Source: Halomontanus rarus (GTDB lineage Archaea; Halobacteriota; Halobacteria; Halobacteriales; Natrialbaceae). From it: 64,000 bases of DNA. The translations under genes and the position numbers were made by a program. A model generated the notes under the pieces. That model did no database searches, was not told where the DNA came from, and saw only the letters and a list, made by a program, of their open reading frames with translations. The stretch lies in the NCBI RefSeq assembly GCF_029338335.1, contig NZ_CP119796.1; one strand, 5' to 3'. The first letter of the stretch is position 1, and each line of letters begins with the position of its first letter. Positions 49,257 through 58,398 of this stretch are shown in pieces.

Positions 49257-51098
49257 ATGACAAGCCGGTCGGTGGCGGTAAGTGTCGTTCTTCCCGCGTA
49301 CAACGAGGCGGGGACGATCCAACACGCGGTCGAGGCCACACTCGAGACGCTCGCGTCATTTCTTCCCGACGGACGCTTCGAGGTGATCGTCGCGGAGGAC
49401 GGGTGTAATGACCGCACACCCGAAATCGCGAGTGAACTCGCTGCAGATGACGAGCGGATTCGCCACGTCCACAGCGACGAGCGACTCGGACGCGGTGGCG
49501 CCCTCGAGTACGCGTTTCGGGCCGCAGATGGCGAGACGCTCGTTTACTTCGACACCGATCTGGCGACCGACATGCGACACCTCGAGGAACTCGTCGAGGC
49601 CGTCCAATCGGGCGAATACGATATTGCAACCGGATCGCGACGCATGCACGGGCGGAAAGTCGACCGACCGGCGTCGCGGGATATTCCGAGTACCGGGTTC
49701 AACCGACTGGTGCGCCTCTGTCTGCGCTCCGAACTCCACGACCACCAGTGTGGGTTCAAGGCTTTCGACCGCGAGGCGCTGTTTTCGGTCCTCGAGGACG
49801 TCGAGGACGCCCACTGGTTCTGGGATACTGAGGTTCTCGTGCGCGCACAGCGTGCGGGCTATCGAGTCAAGGAGTTCCCCGTCGACTGGACGCCCAGGGA
49901 GGACACGAAAGTCGACCTGATCCGTGACGTCGTCGGGATGGGGAGTCAGATCGCCAGAACGTGGTGGCAGCTGTCGGTTCAACCCCGTCTTACTCGCCGG
50001 CGAAGCGTCGTTGCCGGGACCCTGTTGACGCTGGTCGCACTCGCGTTGATGACGGTCTATCTGGATCCGGAGGCGGTCCTCACGGAGATGGCCGCGGCCG
50101 ACCCCCTTCTCGTGGCGGTCGCGGGCGGAATCTACGTTCTGTCGTGGCCGCTACGAGGGCTGCGATACCGGAATATCCTCGAGCGATTGGGCTATCACGA
50201 GCGCGTCGGGTTTTTGACCGGTGCGGTCTTCATCAGTCAGACCGGTAATCTCGTCTTTCCCGCGCGTGGAGGTGACGCCGTCAGGGCGTACGTCGTCAAA
50301 GCTCGCCGAGGCATTCCGTATCCCTCGGGGTTCGCGTCGCTCGCAGTCGAACGAGTCTTCGATCTGCTGACGATCGCCGCGCTGGCCGGTACGGTATTCG
50401 TGGGGTTGGCACTGACGGGCGCGACGGGTGACCTCCAGGCCGCTCTATTCGGTTCCGGTTCCGAAGCCCAGCAAAGCGGCCGCGTCGCCGTCGGCGTCGC
50501 GGCCGTCGTCGGCGTCGCTGCGTTCCTCGCTCTCGGCGCGATTATCGCGAGCGCCCGTCGTGACACGAACTACGTCCGAGCCGCCCTCTCTCGGCTCAGC
50601 TCGGACTCCTACGCCGACTACGTGGCGCGTCTCCTCGAGCGCTTCGTCGTCGACGTCCAGACGGTCGCGAACGACCGGCGAGCGTTCGTTACCGTCGGAA
50701 CGACCAGCGTCCTTGTCTGGACGCTCGACGTTCTGGTCGCCGTCGTCGTGCTGGCGGCGTTCGGCGTCGACGTGGCGCCCGCTACGCTCCTCGTGGTCGG
50801 TTTCTTCGCGGTCAGCATCGGCAACCTCGCGAAAGTACTCCCGCTCACGCCGGGTGGGATCGGTCTCTACGAAGGTGCGTTTACCGTCCTCGTCGTCGCG
50901 CTCACGCCGCTTTCCGCGCCGGTCGCCCTCGGCGCCGCCGTCGTCGACCACGCGATCAAGAACATCGTGACCGTCGTCGGCGGGCTGGCTTCGATGATCG
51001 TCCTCAACGTCTCGCTCACTACCGCCGTCGAGGAGAGCGCCGGCGTGTCAGACTCGAATCCCGAGCCGGACGCCGAGGTGTCCACGTCCGGAAACTAA
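49257..51098 (+). CDS. AglD-like dolichyl-phosphate glycosyltransferase with flippase-like membrane domain
   Basis: This 613-residue protein has residues 1 to about 235 as a GT2 transferase: SVVLPAYNEAGTIQHAVEATLE, VIVAEDGCNDRT, YFDTDLATDM (DxD metal site) and HQCGFKAFDREALF. Residues about 245-590 form an LPG-synthase-TM/flippase-like multi-helix domain (SWPLRGLRYRNILERLGYHE, LPLTPGGIGLYEGAF). This arrangement matches Haloferax AglD, which charges dolichol phosphate with the last sugar of the S-layer N-glycan. The sugar used here is unknown. It overlaps the convergent DUF84 stop by four bases. Confidence 0.85.
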   Translation: MTSRSVAVSVVLPAYNEAGTIQHAVEATLETLASFLPDGRFEVIVAEDGCNDRTPEIASELAADDERIRHVHSDERLGRGGALEYAFRAADGETLVYFDTDLATDMRHLEELVEAVQSGEYDIATGSRRMHGRKVDRPASRDIPSTGFNRLVRLCLRSELHDHQCGFKAFDREALFSVLEDVEDAHWFWDTEVLVRAQRAGYRVKEFPVDWTPREDTKVDLIRDVVGMGSQIARTWWQLSVQPRLTRRRSVVAGTLLTLVALALMTVYLDPEAVLTEMAAADPLLVAVAGGIYVLSWPLRGLRYRNILERLGYHERVGFLTGAVFISQTGNLVFPARGGDAVRAYVVKARRGIPYPSGFASLAVERVFDLLTIAALAGTVFVGLALTGATGDLQAALFGSGSEAQQSGRVAVGVAAVVGVAAFLALGAIIASARRDTNYVRAALSRLSSDSYADYVARLLERFVVDVQTVANDRRAFVTVGTTSVLVWTLDVLVAVVVLAAFGVDVAPATLLVVGFFAVSIGNLAKVLPLTPGGIGLYEGAFTVLVVALTPLSAPVALGAAVVDHAIKNIVTVVGGLASMIVLNVSLTTAVEESAGVSDSNPEPDAEVSTSGN

Positions 51099-51622
51099 TA
51101 ATAAGACGTCACGAACGGCCCGAACGCACACGCTACTGCCTCAGCGAGGGCTCGCTTTCGATCGGTCAACCCGTCCGTGAGCGCCCCCGCCGCCCCCTCG
51201 TTCTCCGCGACGTTCGTCGTTCCGAGTACGTCGTCCATCACCGGCCCGAGTTCCTCGCCCGACTCGACTCGGGTCGCCACGCGATCCGGGAGTTGCAGAC
51301 TCGGCCCGCCGCCGCGCCCCATCGTTTCCCCGTCGGTCGCCGCGGCCCACATGATCAGGTACAGTCCCGGCGTTTCATCGAGTCGAGCGACGCCGCCCTC
51401 GAGTCCGACGCCGTACTCGCTCTCGCTTTCGCACTCCCCGGCGACCTCGAGTGCGCGACGGGCACGGTTCTCCGCCCCTGCGATCGTCTCGGCGGTCGAC
51501 CGCGGCTGCTCGGCGACGCCGGAGTCCACCGCCTGGACGGCGACGGTCGGCTCGAAGCGTTCGAGGGCTTGTTCGACGGCGGCTCGTTTCACCGGATTCG
51601 TGCTTCCGACGGCGACGTGCAT
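51095..51622 (-). CDS. DUF84 family inosine/xanthosine triphosphatase-like protein
   Basis: This 175-residue protein begins MHVAVGSTNPVKRAAVEQALERF, the ITPase-fold nucleotide-binding start of DUF84/YjjX, with DSGVAEQPRSTAETIAGAENRARRAL and GVGLEGGV typical of the family. It removes non-canonical ITP/XTP in known members. ATG 51622 fits; 14 upstream open codons look non-coding. Its stop overlaps the AglD-like stop in convergent orientation. Confidence 0.85.
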   Translation of the reverse strand: MHVAVGSTNPVKRAAVEQALERFEPTVAVQAVDSGVAEQPRSTAETIAGAENRARRALEVAGECESESEYGVGLEGGVARLDETPGLYLIMWAAATDGETMGRGGGPSLQLPDRVATRVESGEELGPVMDDVLGTTNVAENEGAAGALTDGLTDRKRALAEAVACAFGPFVTSYY

Positions 51623-51750
51623 ACGCTCGCTTGTCGGGGTGACGGCTTGGAAACTGCGGCCCATGTGATCCTATATCAATGTTCGGATTTTTCATACCAC
51701 TTCCGACGAATAACCAGTTTTTCGGCGCCGTTGTACTGCAATTTCGAAAC

Positions 51751-51760
51751 CCTTAAATGC
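51751..51760 (+). promoter_or_regulatory. TATA region of tfb
   Basis: CCTTAAATGC lies about 80 bases before the tfb ATG, which would give a transcript with a leader of about 50 bases, unlike the leaderless neighbours. Confidence 0.4.
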
Positions 51761-51835
51761 AGAGTGTCTGAACGGAGTAGGTAACGAATCCGTCCGGACG
51801 TTTCCGATCGGTTCGGCCGGTTACTCGCCACCGTT

Positions 51836-52858
51836 ATGACTAACGCATCAACACCCACCCGAGTACGGCGTAGCGAACAGGAGACGGGCGACCAGGAGTC
51901 CGACCGACAGCGCCAGCACCAGAACCAACAGGAAGACGAACACGAACACGAGGCGAGCGACCTCGTCTGTCCCGAGTGCACCGGTCAGCTCGTCGTCGAC
52001 GACGAACACGGCGAGACGGTCTGTGACGACTGCGGCCTCGTCGTCGACGAGAAGTCGGTCGACCGCGGGCCGGAGTGGCGCGCGTTCGACGCCGCGGAGA
52101 AGAACAAGAAGTCCCGCGTCGGTGCGCCGACGACGAACACGATGCACGACAAGGGACTGTCGACGAACATCGACTGGCGGAACAAGGACGCCTACGGCAA
52201 CTCGCTCGGATCCCGACAACGGGAGAAGATGCAACGGCTGCGCAAGTGGAACGAGCGCTTCCGTACTCGCGACAGCAAGGAGCGCAACCTGAAACAGGCG
52301 CTGGGCGAAATCGACCGGATGGCCTCCGCGCTCGGCCTCCCGACGAACGTCCGCGAGACCGCCAGCGTCATCTACCGCCGCGCGCTCAACGAAGACCTCC
52401 TCCCCGGTCGTTCGATCGAGGGCGTCTCGACGGCCTGCGTCTACGCCGCCGCCCGTCAGGCCGGCGTCCCCCGCAGCCTCGACGAGATCGCCGACGTGAG
52501 CCGCGTCGAGAAGAACGAGATCGCCCGCACCTACCGCTACGTCGTTCGCGAACTCGGACTCGAAGTCCAGCCCGCCGACCCCGAGAGCTACGTGCCCCGC
52601 TTCGCGTCGGGTCTCGAACTCTCGGACGAAGCCGAACACCGCGCACGCTCGCTGCTCCAGAACGCGAAGGAAAAGGGCGTCCACTCGGGTAAGTCGCCGG
52701 TCGGTCTCGCCGCCGCCGCGGTCTACGCAGCGGCCCTGCTGACCAACGAGAAGACGACTCAGGCCGCCGTCAGCGACGTCGCGGACATCTCCGAAGTTAC
52801 CATTCGGAACCGCTACCACGAGCTGCTCGAGGCCGAAGAGACGATCGGCGTCGCCTGA
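51836..52858 (+). CDS. tfb: Transcription initiation factor TFB (TFIIB)
   Basis: This 340-residue TFB has an acidic/Gln-rich N-terminus, then the zinc ribbon CPECTGQLVVDDEHGETVCDDCG (Cys pairs at about 45 and 63), the B-reader/linker region GPEWRAFDAAEKNKKSRVG, and two cyclin-like repeats (about 140-230, 235-335; SVIYRRALNEDLLPGRSIEGVSTACVYAAARQ and LLQNAKEKGVHSGKSPVGLAAAAVYAAALL). It recruits RNA polymerase at TATA/BRE. Haloarchaea have several TFBs, and which paralogue this is cannot be told. Confidence 0.95.
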   Translation: MTNASTPTRVRRSEQETGDQESDRQRQHQNQQEDEHEHEASDLVCPECTGQLVVDDEHGETVCDDCGLVVDEKSVDRGPEWRAFDAAEKNKKSRVGAPTTNTMHDKGLSTNIDWRNKDAYGNSLGSRQREKMQRLRKWNERFRTRDSKERNLKQALGEIDRMASALGLPTNVRETASVIYRRALNEDLLPGRSIEGVSTACVYAAARQAGVPRSLDEIADVSRVEKNEIARTYRYVVRELGLEVQPADPESYVPRFASGLELSDEAEHRARSLLQNAKEKGVHSGKSPVGLAAAAVYAAALLTNEKTTQAAVSDVADISEVTIRNRYHELLEAEETIGVA

Positions 52859-52892
52859 TTCACTCTCTCGATTTGGCTCTCGAAGTCGACCG

Positions 52893-52898
52893 TTTTTT
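52893..52898 (+). terminator. T6 tract after tfb
   Basis: Six T about 35 bases beyond the tfb stop, followed by a pyrimidine-rich stretch and the aroD start at 52923. Confidence 0.45.
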
Positions 52899-52922
52899 CT
52901 TCTCTTCAGTCGTCGCTCGAGT

Positions 52923-53687
52923 ATGAACTTGCACTTCGATTCGTTCGTACTCGCGGCCGCGACCGCCGACCTCGCGGACGAACCGCTCGCTCGCGACCAC
53001 GCAGACGCCGTCGAGTTTCGGATGGATCTCGCGGACGATCCGCGCGTCCAACTCGAGGACTACGACGGCGAGTTACCGATTCTCGCGACGAACCGCGCCG
53101 AGTGGGAGGGTGGCGCGGCGCCACGGGCCGCGGAACGGTCGAGTAGCGCGAAACTTCGTTCCGCGGACAGTCGAGCGGCGCAGCCGCAAGACGACGGCGA
53201 CGAGCCGCGAGACGACGAAGGGAGACTCGAGACGCTGGCCGAGGTGACCGCCCTCGAGCCCGTCGCGGCGATCGACGTCGAACTGCAGTCGATCCTCGAC
53301 GGGGACGCGGAGAGGTTACTCGAGACGGCCCGCGACCGCGGGGTGGCGGTCATCGCGTCGGCCCACGACTTCGAGGGGACGCCGCCCCGACCGGAGCTGG
53401 TTCGGACGTTGACGGAGGCGGGCAAGTACGCGGACGTGGCGAAGCTGGCCGTGACGGCAGAGTCGAAGGCGGACACGCTGGCGTTGCTCTCCGCGACGGA
53501 GCAATTGACCAGCCACGGTGATACCGTCGCGACGATGGCGATGGGCGAAGTTGGCAGTCACACGCGGGCCGTCGCGCCGGTGTACGGTTCGAAGATCGGC
53601 TACGCGCCCGTCGACCCCGAAGAGGCGACCGCACCAGGTCAGTACGATTTGGAGACGCTTCGGTCGCTGGTCGACGAGTTACGGTAG
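52923..53687 (+). CDS. aroD: 3-dehydroquinate dehydratase type I
   Basis: This 254-residue AroD has FDSFVLAAATADLADEPLARDHADAVEFRMDLADD, AAIDVELQS, the His-containing SAHDFEGTPP, the Schiff-base Lys in DVAKLAVTAES and a C-terminal GSHTRAVAPVYGSKIGYAP. It dehydrates 3-dehydroquinate to 3-dehydroshikimate. Residues about 64-95 are an extra Ala/Ser/Arg-rich segment made of three DNA palindromes (see 53111-53187), inserted between conserved LPILATNRAEW and LETLAEV. It lies close to DHQ synthase II. Confidence 0.9.
   Translation: MNLHFDSFVLAAATADLADEPLARDHADAVEFRMDLADDPRVQLEDYDGELPILATNRAEWEGGAAPRAAERSSSAKLRSADSRAAQPQDDGDEPRDDEGRLETLAEVTALEPVAAIDVELQSILDGDAERLLETARDRGVAVIASAHDFEGTPPRPELVRTLTEAGKYADVAKLAVTAESKADTLALLSATEQLTSHGDTVATMAMGEVGSHTRAVAPVYGSKIGYAPVDPEEATAPGQYDLETLRSLVDELR
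53111..53187 (+). repeat. Three tandem palindromes inserted in frame in aroD
   Basis: In order: TGGCGC-G-GCGCCA (53111-53123); CCGCGGAACG (53128-53137) pairing perfectly with CGTTCCGCGG (53157-53166); GCGGC-GCA-GCCGC (53175-53187). Together they encode about 27 residues absent from a minimal type I dehydratase. Compare similar palindromic inserts at 24642 and 61434. Confidence 0.6.
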
Positions 53688-53804
53688 CCGGTGAACCCGG
53701 GTTCGCCTTCGTGTGCCGACGTCTGTGGTCGCTGTCGTGAACGATGGCGAGCGTGTAAAAACGGGAGAATTAACCCGCCCCGGTCGAGAGTGTGCCGTAT
53801 CGAT

Positions 53805-54380
53805 ATGAGTCTGATTCGTGCGCTCTTCGCAGCTGCCCTCTCGCTGGTACTTCCGGGTGCCGGCCACGCTCTGATTCGTGACTGGGTTCGCGCGCTCCTC
53901 TTTGCTGGCCTGTTTCTCTCGGCGACCGCACTCATCATGCCGATCAACGACATCGCAGCCGCGGGGTCGATGGCAGAGCGGATGGCGATCGTCACCGACG
54001 AGCCGCGAACGAGCCAGTTCGTCCTCTCGTTTATGCTCCTGTTCACCGCCGTCGACGCCGGCTTTCGCGCCCTCGGATTCCCGCCGGGATCGAACGGCGC
54101 CGACGGACCGACGTGTCCCAACTGCGGACGTGAACTCGATCCCGAGATCGAGTTCTGTCACTGGTGTACGACCCGACTCGAGTACGCCGATCCCAACGTC
54201 GAGTCGGAGTCGGAAGCCGACGCCGAATCGCCGACTGACGCGGATTCCGGCGTCGATGTGGACGCCCAGGCCCAGACGACCGACGAACCCCGATCGAACA
54301 CCGAGTCCACGCCGGGCTCGACCGAGGAGTCAGAATCAGAACCAGAACCAGAACCGGAGTCGGAACCGAAGACGAAGTAA
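53805..54380 (+). CDS. Zinc-ribbon membrane protein, DUF7575-like
   Basis: This 191-residue protein has two N-terminal hydrophobic segments (LIRALFAAALSLVLPGAGHALIRDWVRALLFAGLFLSATALIM) with a LPGAGHA turn, a third near 75-92, then a zinc ribbon CPNCGRELDPEIEFCHWCTTRLEY and a long Ser/Glu/Asp/Pro-rich tail. It resembles the haloarchaeal DUF7575 layout. Function is unknown. The tail is built of GAxTCxGAA hexamers. Confidence 0.75.
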   Translation: MSLIRALFAAALSLVLPGAGHALIRDWVRALLFAGLFLSATALIMPINDIAAAGSMAERMAIVTDEPRTSQFVLSFMLLFTAVDAGFRALGFPPGSNGADGPTCPNCGRELDPEIEFCHWCTTRLEYADPNVESESEADAESPTDADSGVDVDAQAQTTDEPRSNTESTPGSTEESESEPEPEPESEPKTK

Positions 54381-54446
54381 CCGAATCGACGGGCCGGTGA
54401 ACCAACGGACCCGGACTCGAAGACCCGATCCCGATTCCGAACCCAA

Positions 54447-55625
54447 CTACTTTTCGATAATACTCTCTTCGACCGCCTCGCCGAAGTGCCGGGCCGTATC
54501 CTCGTAGTACAACAGGAGTTCGTCGCCCGCCTCGAGTTCCGTCACGGGCTTGCGGCCGTCGCTGGTCGCGACCTTGATCGTCTCCGCGTTCTGCAAGAGC
54601 GTCTCCACCCGGTCGCCGTTGGGCGCCTCGAGTGCGACGCGGAACATCGGCCGTTGCTCGATTTTGACGCGACCGACGATCGCCTCGCGAGTGTGGCCCG
54701 CGCGGTCGACGAGCTGAACCTCGTCGCCGCTTTGCAGCTCCGAGAGGTACTTCGTCCCGCCGTCGGGGGTTCGGATGTAGGCGTGGACGGCGCCGGCGTT
54801 GACACGGAACGGCCGGGAGGCCACGTAGGGCGACTCGGCGGTTTCGGCGTGGACGAAGACGAGTCCGCGGGCCATCGAGCCGATGAGCATCCCCTCGTCG
54901 TGTTCGAGGAGGCTGCCGGTGTCGACACAGACTCGGTCGGCGCTGCCGATCTGCTCGACGTCTACGACCTCGCCCCACTCGAGGTCGAGGGTCTCGCGTT
55001 CGGCCTCGTCGCGAACCTCGACAGTGCGTCGGATCTGGTCGGGGTCGTCCGAGTCCAGCAAAACCGCGTCCGAACCGATCTCGAGGGTTTCGAAGGCGGT
55101 CTTCGCCTCTTCGGCGTTCGTGACGCCGGCGACGAGGTCGGTCTCCTCGCCGATGCGTGCGATAAGGTTCTCGAGGGGGATGATCGTCCAGTCCTCGCCG
55201 ACGACGATCGTGTGTTCGGCGTCTTTCGCGGCTTCCTCGGCGAAGGACTCGTAGTCTTTGCCGAGGATGCGGACGTAGGCGCCGCCCTCGAGGTCGCTAT
55301 CGCGTCGCAGCGTCGAGAGGTCGGCCGATCCGGAGAAGTCCGAGGGCAGGTCGATCGTGCCGTCACCCTCGCCTTCCTTGCCGACGACGAAGGCGTCCGG
55401 CTGGGCAGCCACGTCTTCGTCTTCGGCGTCGTCGATTACCGTTACGTCGCCGTCGGTACGGAACGCGGCGACGTTGATCTCTCCGAGTTCGCGAACGCGT
55501 TCGACGTCCGCTTCGTCGACCAGTACCCAGTCGGCGCCCGCCTCGAGCGCGGTCGTAATTCGCGCTCTGCGCACGTCCCAGTCACCGACGGTGTCGTCGG
55601 CTTTTACCCAGACTGCTCTCGTCAT
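54447..55625 (-). CDS. 3-dehydroquinate synthase II
   Basis: This 392-residue archaeal DHQ synthase II (MJ1249 family) begins MTRAVWVKADDTVGDWDVRRARITTALEAGADWVLVDEAD and contains VGEDWTIIPLENLIA, LDLEWGEVVDVEQIGSADRVCVDTGSLL, GMLIGSMARGLVFVHAET, RPFRVNAGAVHAYI and FGEAVEESIIEK. It makes 3-dehydroquinate from the ADH synthase product through an NAD-dependent oxidative deamination. It is part of the archaeal early shikimate path together with the genes at 52923 and 59538. Confidence 0.93.
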   Translation of the reverse strand: MTRAVWVKADDTVGDWDVRRARITTALEAGADWVLVDEADVERVRELGEINVAAFRTDGDVTVIDDAEDEDVAAQPDAFVVGKEGEGDGTIDLPSDFSGSADLSTLRRDSDLEGGAYVRILGKDYESFAEEAAKDAEHTIVVGEDWTIIPLENLIARIGEETDLVAGVTNAEEAKTAFETLEIGSDAVLLDSDDPDQIRRTVEVRDEAERETLDLEWGEVVDVEQIGSADRVCVDTGSLLEHDEGMLIGSMARGLVFVHAETAESPYVASRPFRVNAGAVHAYIRTPDGGTKYLSELQSGDEVQLVDRAGHTREAIVGRVKIEQRPMFRVALEAPNGDRVETLLQNAETIKVATSDGRKPVTELEAGDELLLYYEDTARHFGEAVEESIIEK

Positions 55626-55774
55626 GACTCGACCGTCGAACGGAACTGGCTTGAACGTGGCGGAATCGACAGCCATCGCCGAAGTCCGTACGATCTCTCT
55701 CGAAACGAACGGGGCGGGTGCGTCGATCTATTGCCAGCGGGATCCGACGAGCGGCCGAACGAGAGTCGAGTGGA

Positions 55775-57115
55775 TCATCGACGCCGTACCCGAACGTCGA
55801 GCGGACCCGCCGGTCGCAAGTTCGCCGCGGTCGACAGTTCGAGATCGGTGGTCAGCGCCTCGAACCGGTAGGTCGAACACAGCGTCGCGAGCGCGAGGCG
55901 TAACTCGAGGCGGGCCAGTCGCATCCCGATGCAGTGGCGCGGGCCGCCGCCGAAGGGATAGAAGGCGTACTCGGGGCGGTCGGACTCGCGATCGTCCGAC
56001 CACCGATCGGGATCGAACGTCTCGGGCTCTTTCCACCAGCGTTCGTCTCGGTGGACGATCCACTGGGGCATCGAGACGGTCGTTCCCGCGGGGAGGCGAT
56101 AGCCGCCGAGTTCGACGTCCTCGACCGGTTCGCGAAAGAACGTGAACACCGGCGGGTAGAGTCGGAGCGCCTCGTCGATCACGCGGTCGGTGAACTCGAG
56201 GGCCGGCAGGTCGTCGACCGTCGGCCGGTCGCCGTCGATGACGGCGTCGAGTTCCGCCTGGAGGCGGCGTTGCTCCTCCGGGTGGCTCGCGAGAAGGAAC
56301 AGCGCGTAGGTGAGTCCGAGCGAGGTCGTCTCGTGACCGGCGAACAGGAACGTGACCATGTCGTCGCGTAACGTCTCGTCGTCGAGTTCGCCGTTGGCCG
56401 TCGCCGTGACGAGCAACGAGAGCAGGTCGTCGCCCCGCTGGTCGGGGTCCTGTCGCCGGCGGTCGTCGATTCGTGAGTCGACGCGCTCGCGCAACTCGGA
56501 AATACGGCGATTGAATCGGAGGTTCCGAGGCGTCGGAACCCACGTCGGAAGGTACGCGGTCGGTGCGGACGGATCGAGTTTCGCCCCGATGGCGCTCGCA
56601 GCCTCGCGGACGACCGCCTCGTCCGCGTCGGCGTCGAAGCCGAACAGCGCGTCGGTCAACACCGACAGGGTGAGCGCGGAGAGTTCGTCCGCGAGCTCGA
56701 TCACGCCGGCGTGGGGCCACCCGACGTCGGCTGCGTGATCGACGACCGTCTCCCCGTACTCGAGGATTCGCTCGCGGTAGAACGCCGGCTGGGCGACCTG
56801 ACGCTGGGTGCGCCACTGCTCGCCTTCGGCCATGAACATCCCGTTGCCGAAGGTGTCGCCGAGCTGGTCCTCGATGAGTCCGCCCTTCACGTACCGGTCG
56901 TCCTCGCGGACCAGAATCCGTTCGACGTACTCGGGATGGGCGACGATGGCACCGTCCTTCCCGCCGACGGTGATCCGAACGACGTCGCCGTACTCGCTCG
57001 TCACCTGCTCGTAGAACCCGAGCGTGTCACGGGCGAGCTGGTGAGTGTTGCCGAGCAGCGGAACCCCGTCCGGTCCGGGCGGCGTCGGTCGTTCCCGACT
57101 CGAGTGTGTCGCCAT
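55775..57115 (-). CDS. Cytochrome P450
   Basis: This 446-residue soluble P450 has PPGPDGVPLLGNTHQLARDTLGFYEQV at the N-terminus (no membrane anchor), the I-helix oxygen-binding FAGHETTS, the K-helix ExxR in VIDEALRLYPPVF, WRDxxPxR-like PETFDPDRW and the heme loop FYPFGGGPRHCIGMRLA with Cys ligand. It would hydroxylate an unknown substrate using ferredoxin-type donors. A CATATAAATC box (about 57168-57178) precedes ATG 57115 by about 55 bases. Confidence 0.92.
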   Translation of the reverse strand: MATHSSRERPTPPGPDGVPLLGNTHQLARDTLGFYEQVTSEYGDVVRITVGGKDGAIVAHPEYVERILVREDDRYVKGGLIEDQLGDTFGNGMFMAEGEQWRTQRQVAQPAFYRERILEYGETVVDHAADVGWPHAGVIELADELSALTLSVLTDALFGFDADADEAVVREAASAIGAKLDPSAPTAYLPTWVPTPRNLRFNRRISELRERVDSRIDDRRRQDPDQRGDDLLSLLVTATANGELDDETLRDDMVTFLFAGHETTSLGLTYALFLLASHPEEQRRLQAELDAVIDGDRPTVDDLPALEFTDRVIDEALRLYPPVFTFFREPVEDVELGGYRLPAGTTVSMPQWIVHRDERWWKEPETFDPDRWSDDRESDRPEYAFYPFGGGPRHCIGMRLARLELRLALATLCSTYRFEALTTDLELSTAANLRPAGPLDVRVRRR

Positions 57116-57268
57116 GCCTGAGAGATGGTCCTCGGTCGACCTCGGATTTCTGACGGACACACTAGTGGATTTATATGAAAGAGACGTGGCCGCCTCGGTT
57201 CGCGTCTCGAGTCCGCTGGAGGCGGCCGTGCGAAACGTTCAGGCCGGCGGGTACCCTATCGACAGCCC

Positions 57269-57955
57269 ATGGCCGCTTACGACGCGATCTGTTTCGACCT
57301 CGACAGTACACTCTGCGAGTCGACGCAGGACCCGTCGGCGCTGCTCGAGTCCACCTGCGACCGCGTCGGCGTCGACCCGTTCTGTACGACCGACGACCTT
57401 CGGGACGCCGTTCCCGCCCTCCCGACCGCCGAGACGGATCGGGAGTTCTACGAGTTGCTGTTCGCGGAAGTAGCGAGTCGCGTAGACAGGGAGCTCCCCG
57501 CCGACGTCCCGCCGGCGCTCGCCGACGCCTATCTCGAGGCGAGCGATCCGACTGCCGTCCGGTTTCGACCCGGCGCGAAAGCCGCCTTCGAACTGGCTCG
57601 CGATCGGGGTCCTGTCGGCCTCATCACGAACGGCGGTCGGCCGACCCAGACCCGGAAACTCGAGGCGCTTGGCATCGCGGACGCCTTCGACGTGGCGGTC
57701 TTCACCGATCCGGCGGCGGGTATCCATCCGAAGCCCGACACGGTCCCCTTCGAACGCGCGCTGTCCGCGCTCGAGGTCGACCCCGCCGACGCGGTCCACG
57801 TCGGCGACTCGATCCACGCCGACGTCGCCGGCGCGAACGCGATGGGAATGGACTCGGCGTGGATCAATCTCGGCCACGAACCTCACCTGACACACGAACC
57901 GACGTACGAACTCTCCTCGCTCGAGGAGTTCGAGTCGATCGTCTCCCCCTGGTGA
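57269..57955 (+). CDS. HAD family hydrolase
   Basis: This 228-residue HAD phosphatase has motif I FDLDSTL with nucleophile Asp (residue 10), a helical cap (about 20-85), motif II LITNGGRPTQT, a Lys in GIHPKPDTVPF, and motif IV HVGDSIHADVAGANAMG. It is the phosphoglycolate phosphatase-like/HAD-IA group; the substrate is unknown. The ATG at 57269 is preceded by CTATCGAC and fits the fold start. Confidence 0.87.
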   Translation: MAAYDAICFDLDSTLCESTQDPSALLESTCDRVGVDPFCTTDDLRDAVPALPTAETDREFYELLFAEVASRVDRELPADVPPALADAYLEASDPTAVRFRPGAKAAFELARDRGPVGLITNGGRPTQTRKLEALGIADAFDVAVFTDPAAGIHPKPDTVPFERALSALEVDPADAVHVGDSIHADVAGANAMGMDSAWINLGHEPHLTHEPTYELSSLEEFESIVSPW

Positions 57956-58344
57956 ACCGAGTCACGCACCGGCCGTACTGTCGCGCGATCGAACGGATCG
58001 CCCCGCGACGACTCTTCTCGGCAGTACTCGATGGTGATGAAAGCGGAAACGACCCGTTTTCCAGCCCGGCGACACTCGAGTCGGTTCGTCCGCTCGTCCG
58101 ATCGGAACGCCGGCGATCGCATCGACACGGAACGCCCCATTGTCGCCATCGGACGCGATTCTCACCCGCTGGCACCGACCCGACGGCGGCCGCCTCGTCG
58201 GCCGGTTCGACCGGGTAACGACTGATTGTTTCTCGGTTCGATCGCCGTCACCGACGATCGATTCGCCGTCGTTCGTCTGTCACTCGCTCGCAACGCCATC
58301 TGATACCGAGCAGGTTATTACCGCTGCGCAACCTCGAATTTACT
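57956..58344. other. Spacer without recognised genes
   Basis: About 390 bases lie between the HAD gene and the leader ORF. A TTTT run in CCCGTTTTCC (about 58050) may end the HAD transcript. Near the right end GGTTATTACC (about 58314) could be the TATA for the 58345 start. I see no other feature. Confidence 0.35.
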
Positions 58345-58398
58345 ATGATCCGAGTTCTGATTTCTGCACAAGACACGTTCGACGGTGAGCACCGATGA
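58345..58398 (+). CDS. 17-residue leader ORF overlapping the next gene
   Basis: ATG 58345 encodes MIRVLISAQDTFDGEHR and stops at TGA 58396-58398, overlapping the next gene's ATG 58395 (ATGA). A TTATTACC element about 30 bases upstream makes this ATG the likely leaderless start of the transcript. The downstream membrane protein would then be translated by coupling. It may be a tiny protein or a leader peptide. Confidence 0.45.
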   Translation: MIRVLISAQDTFDGEHR

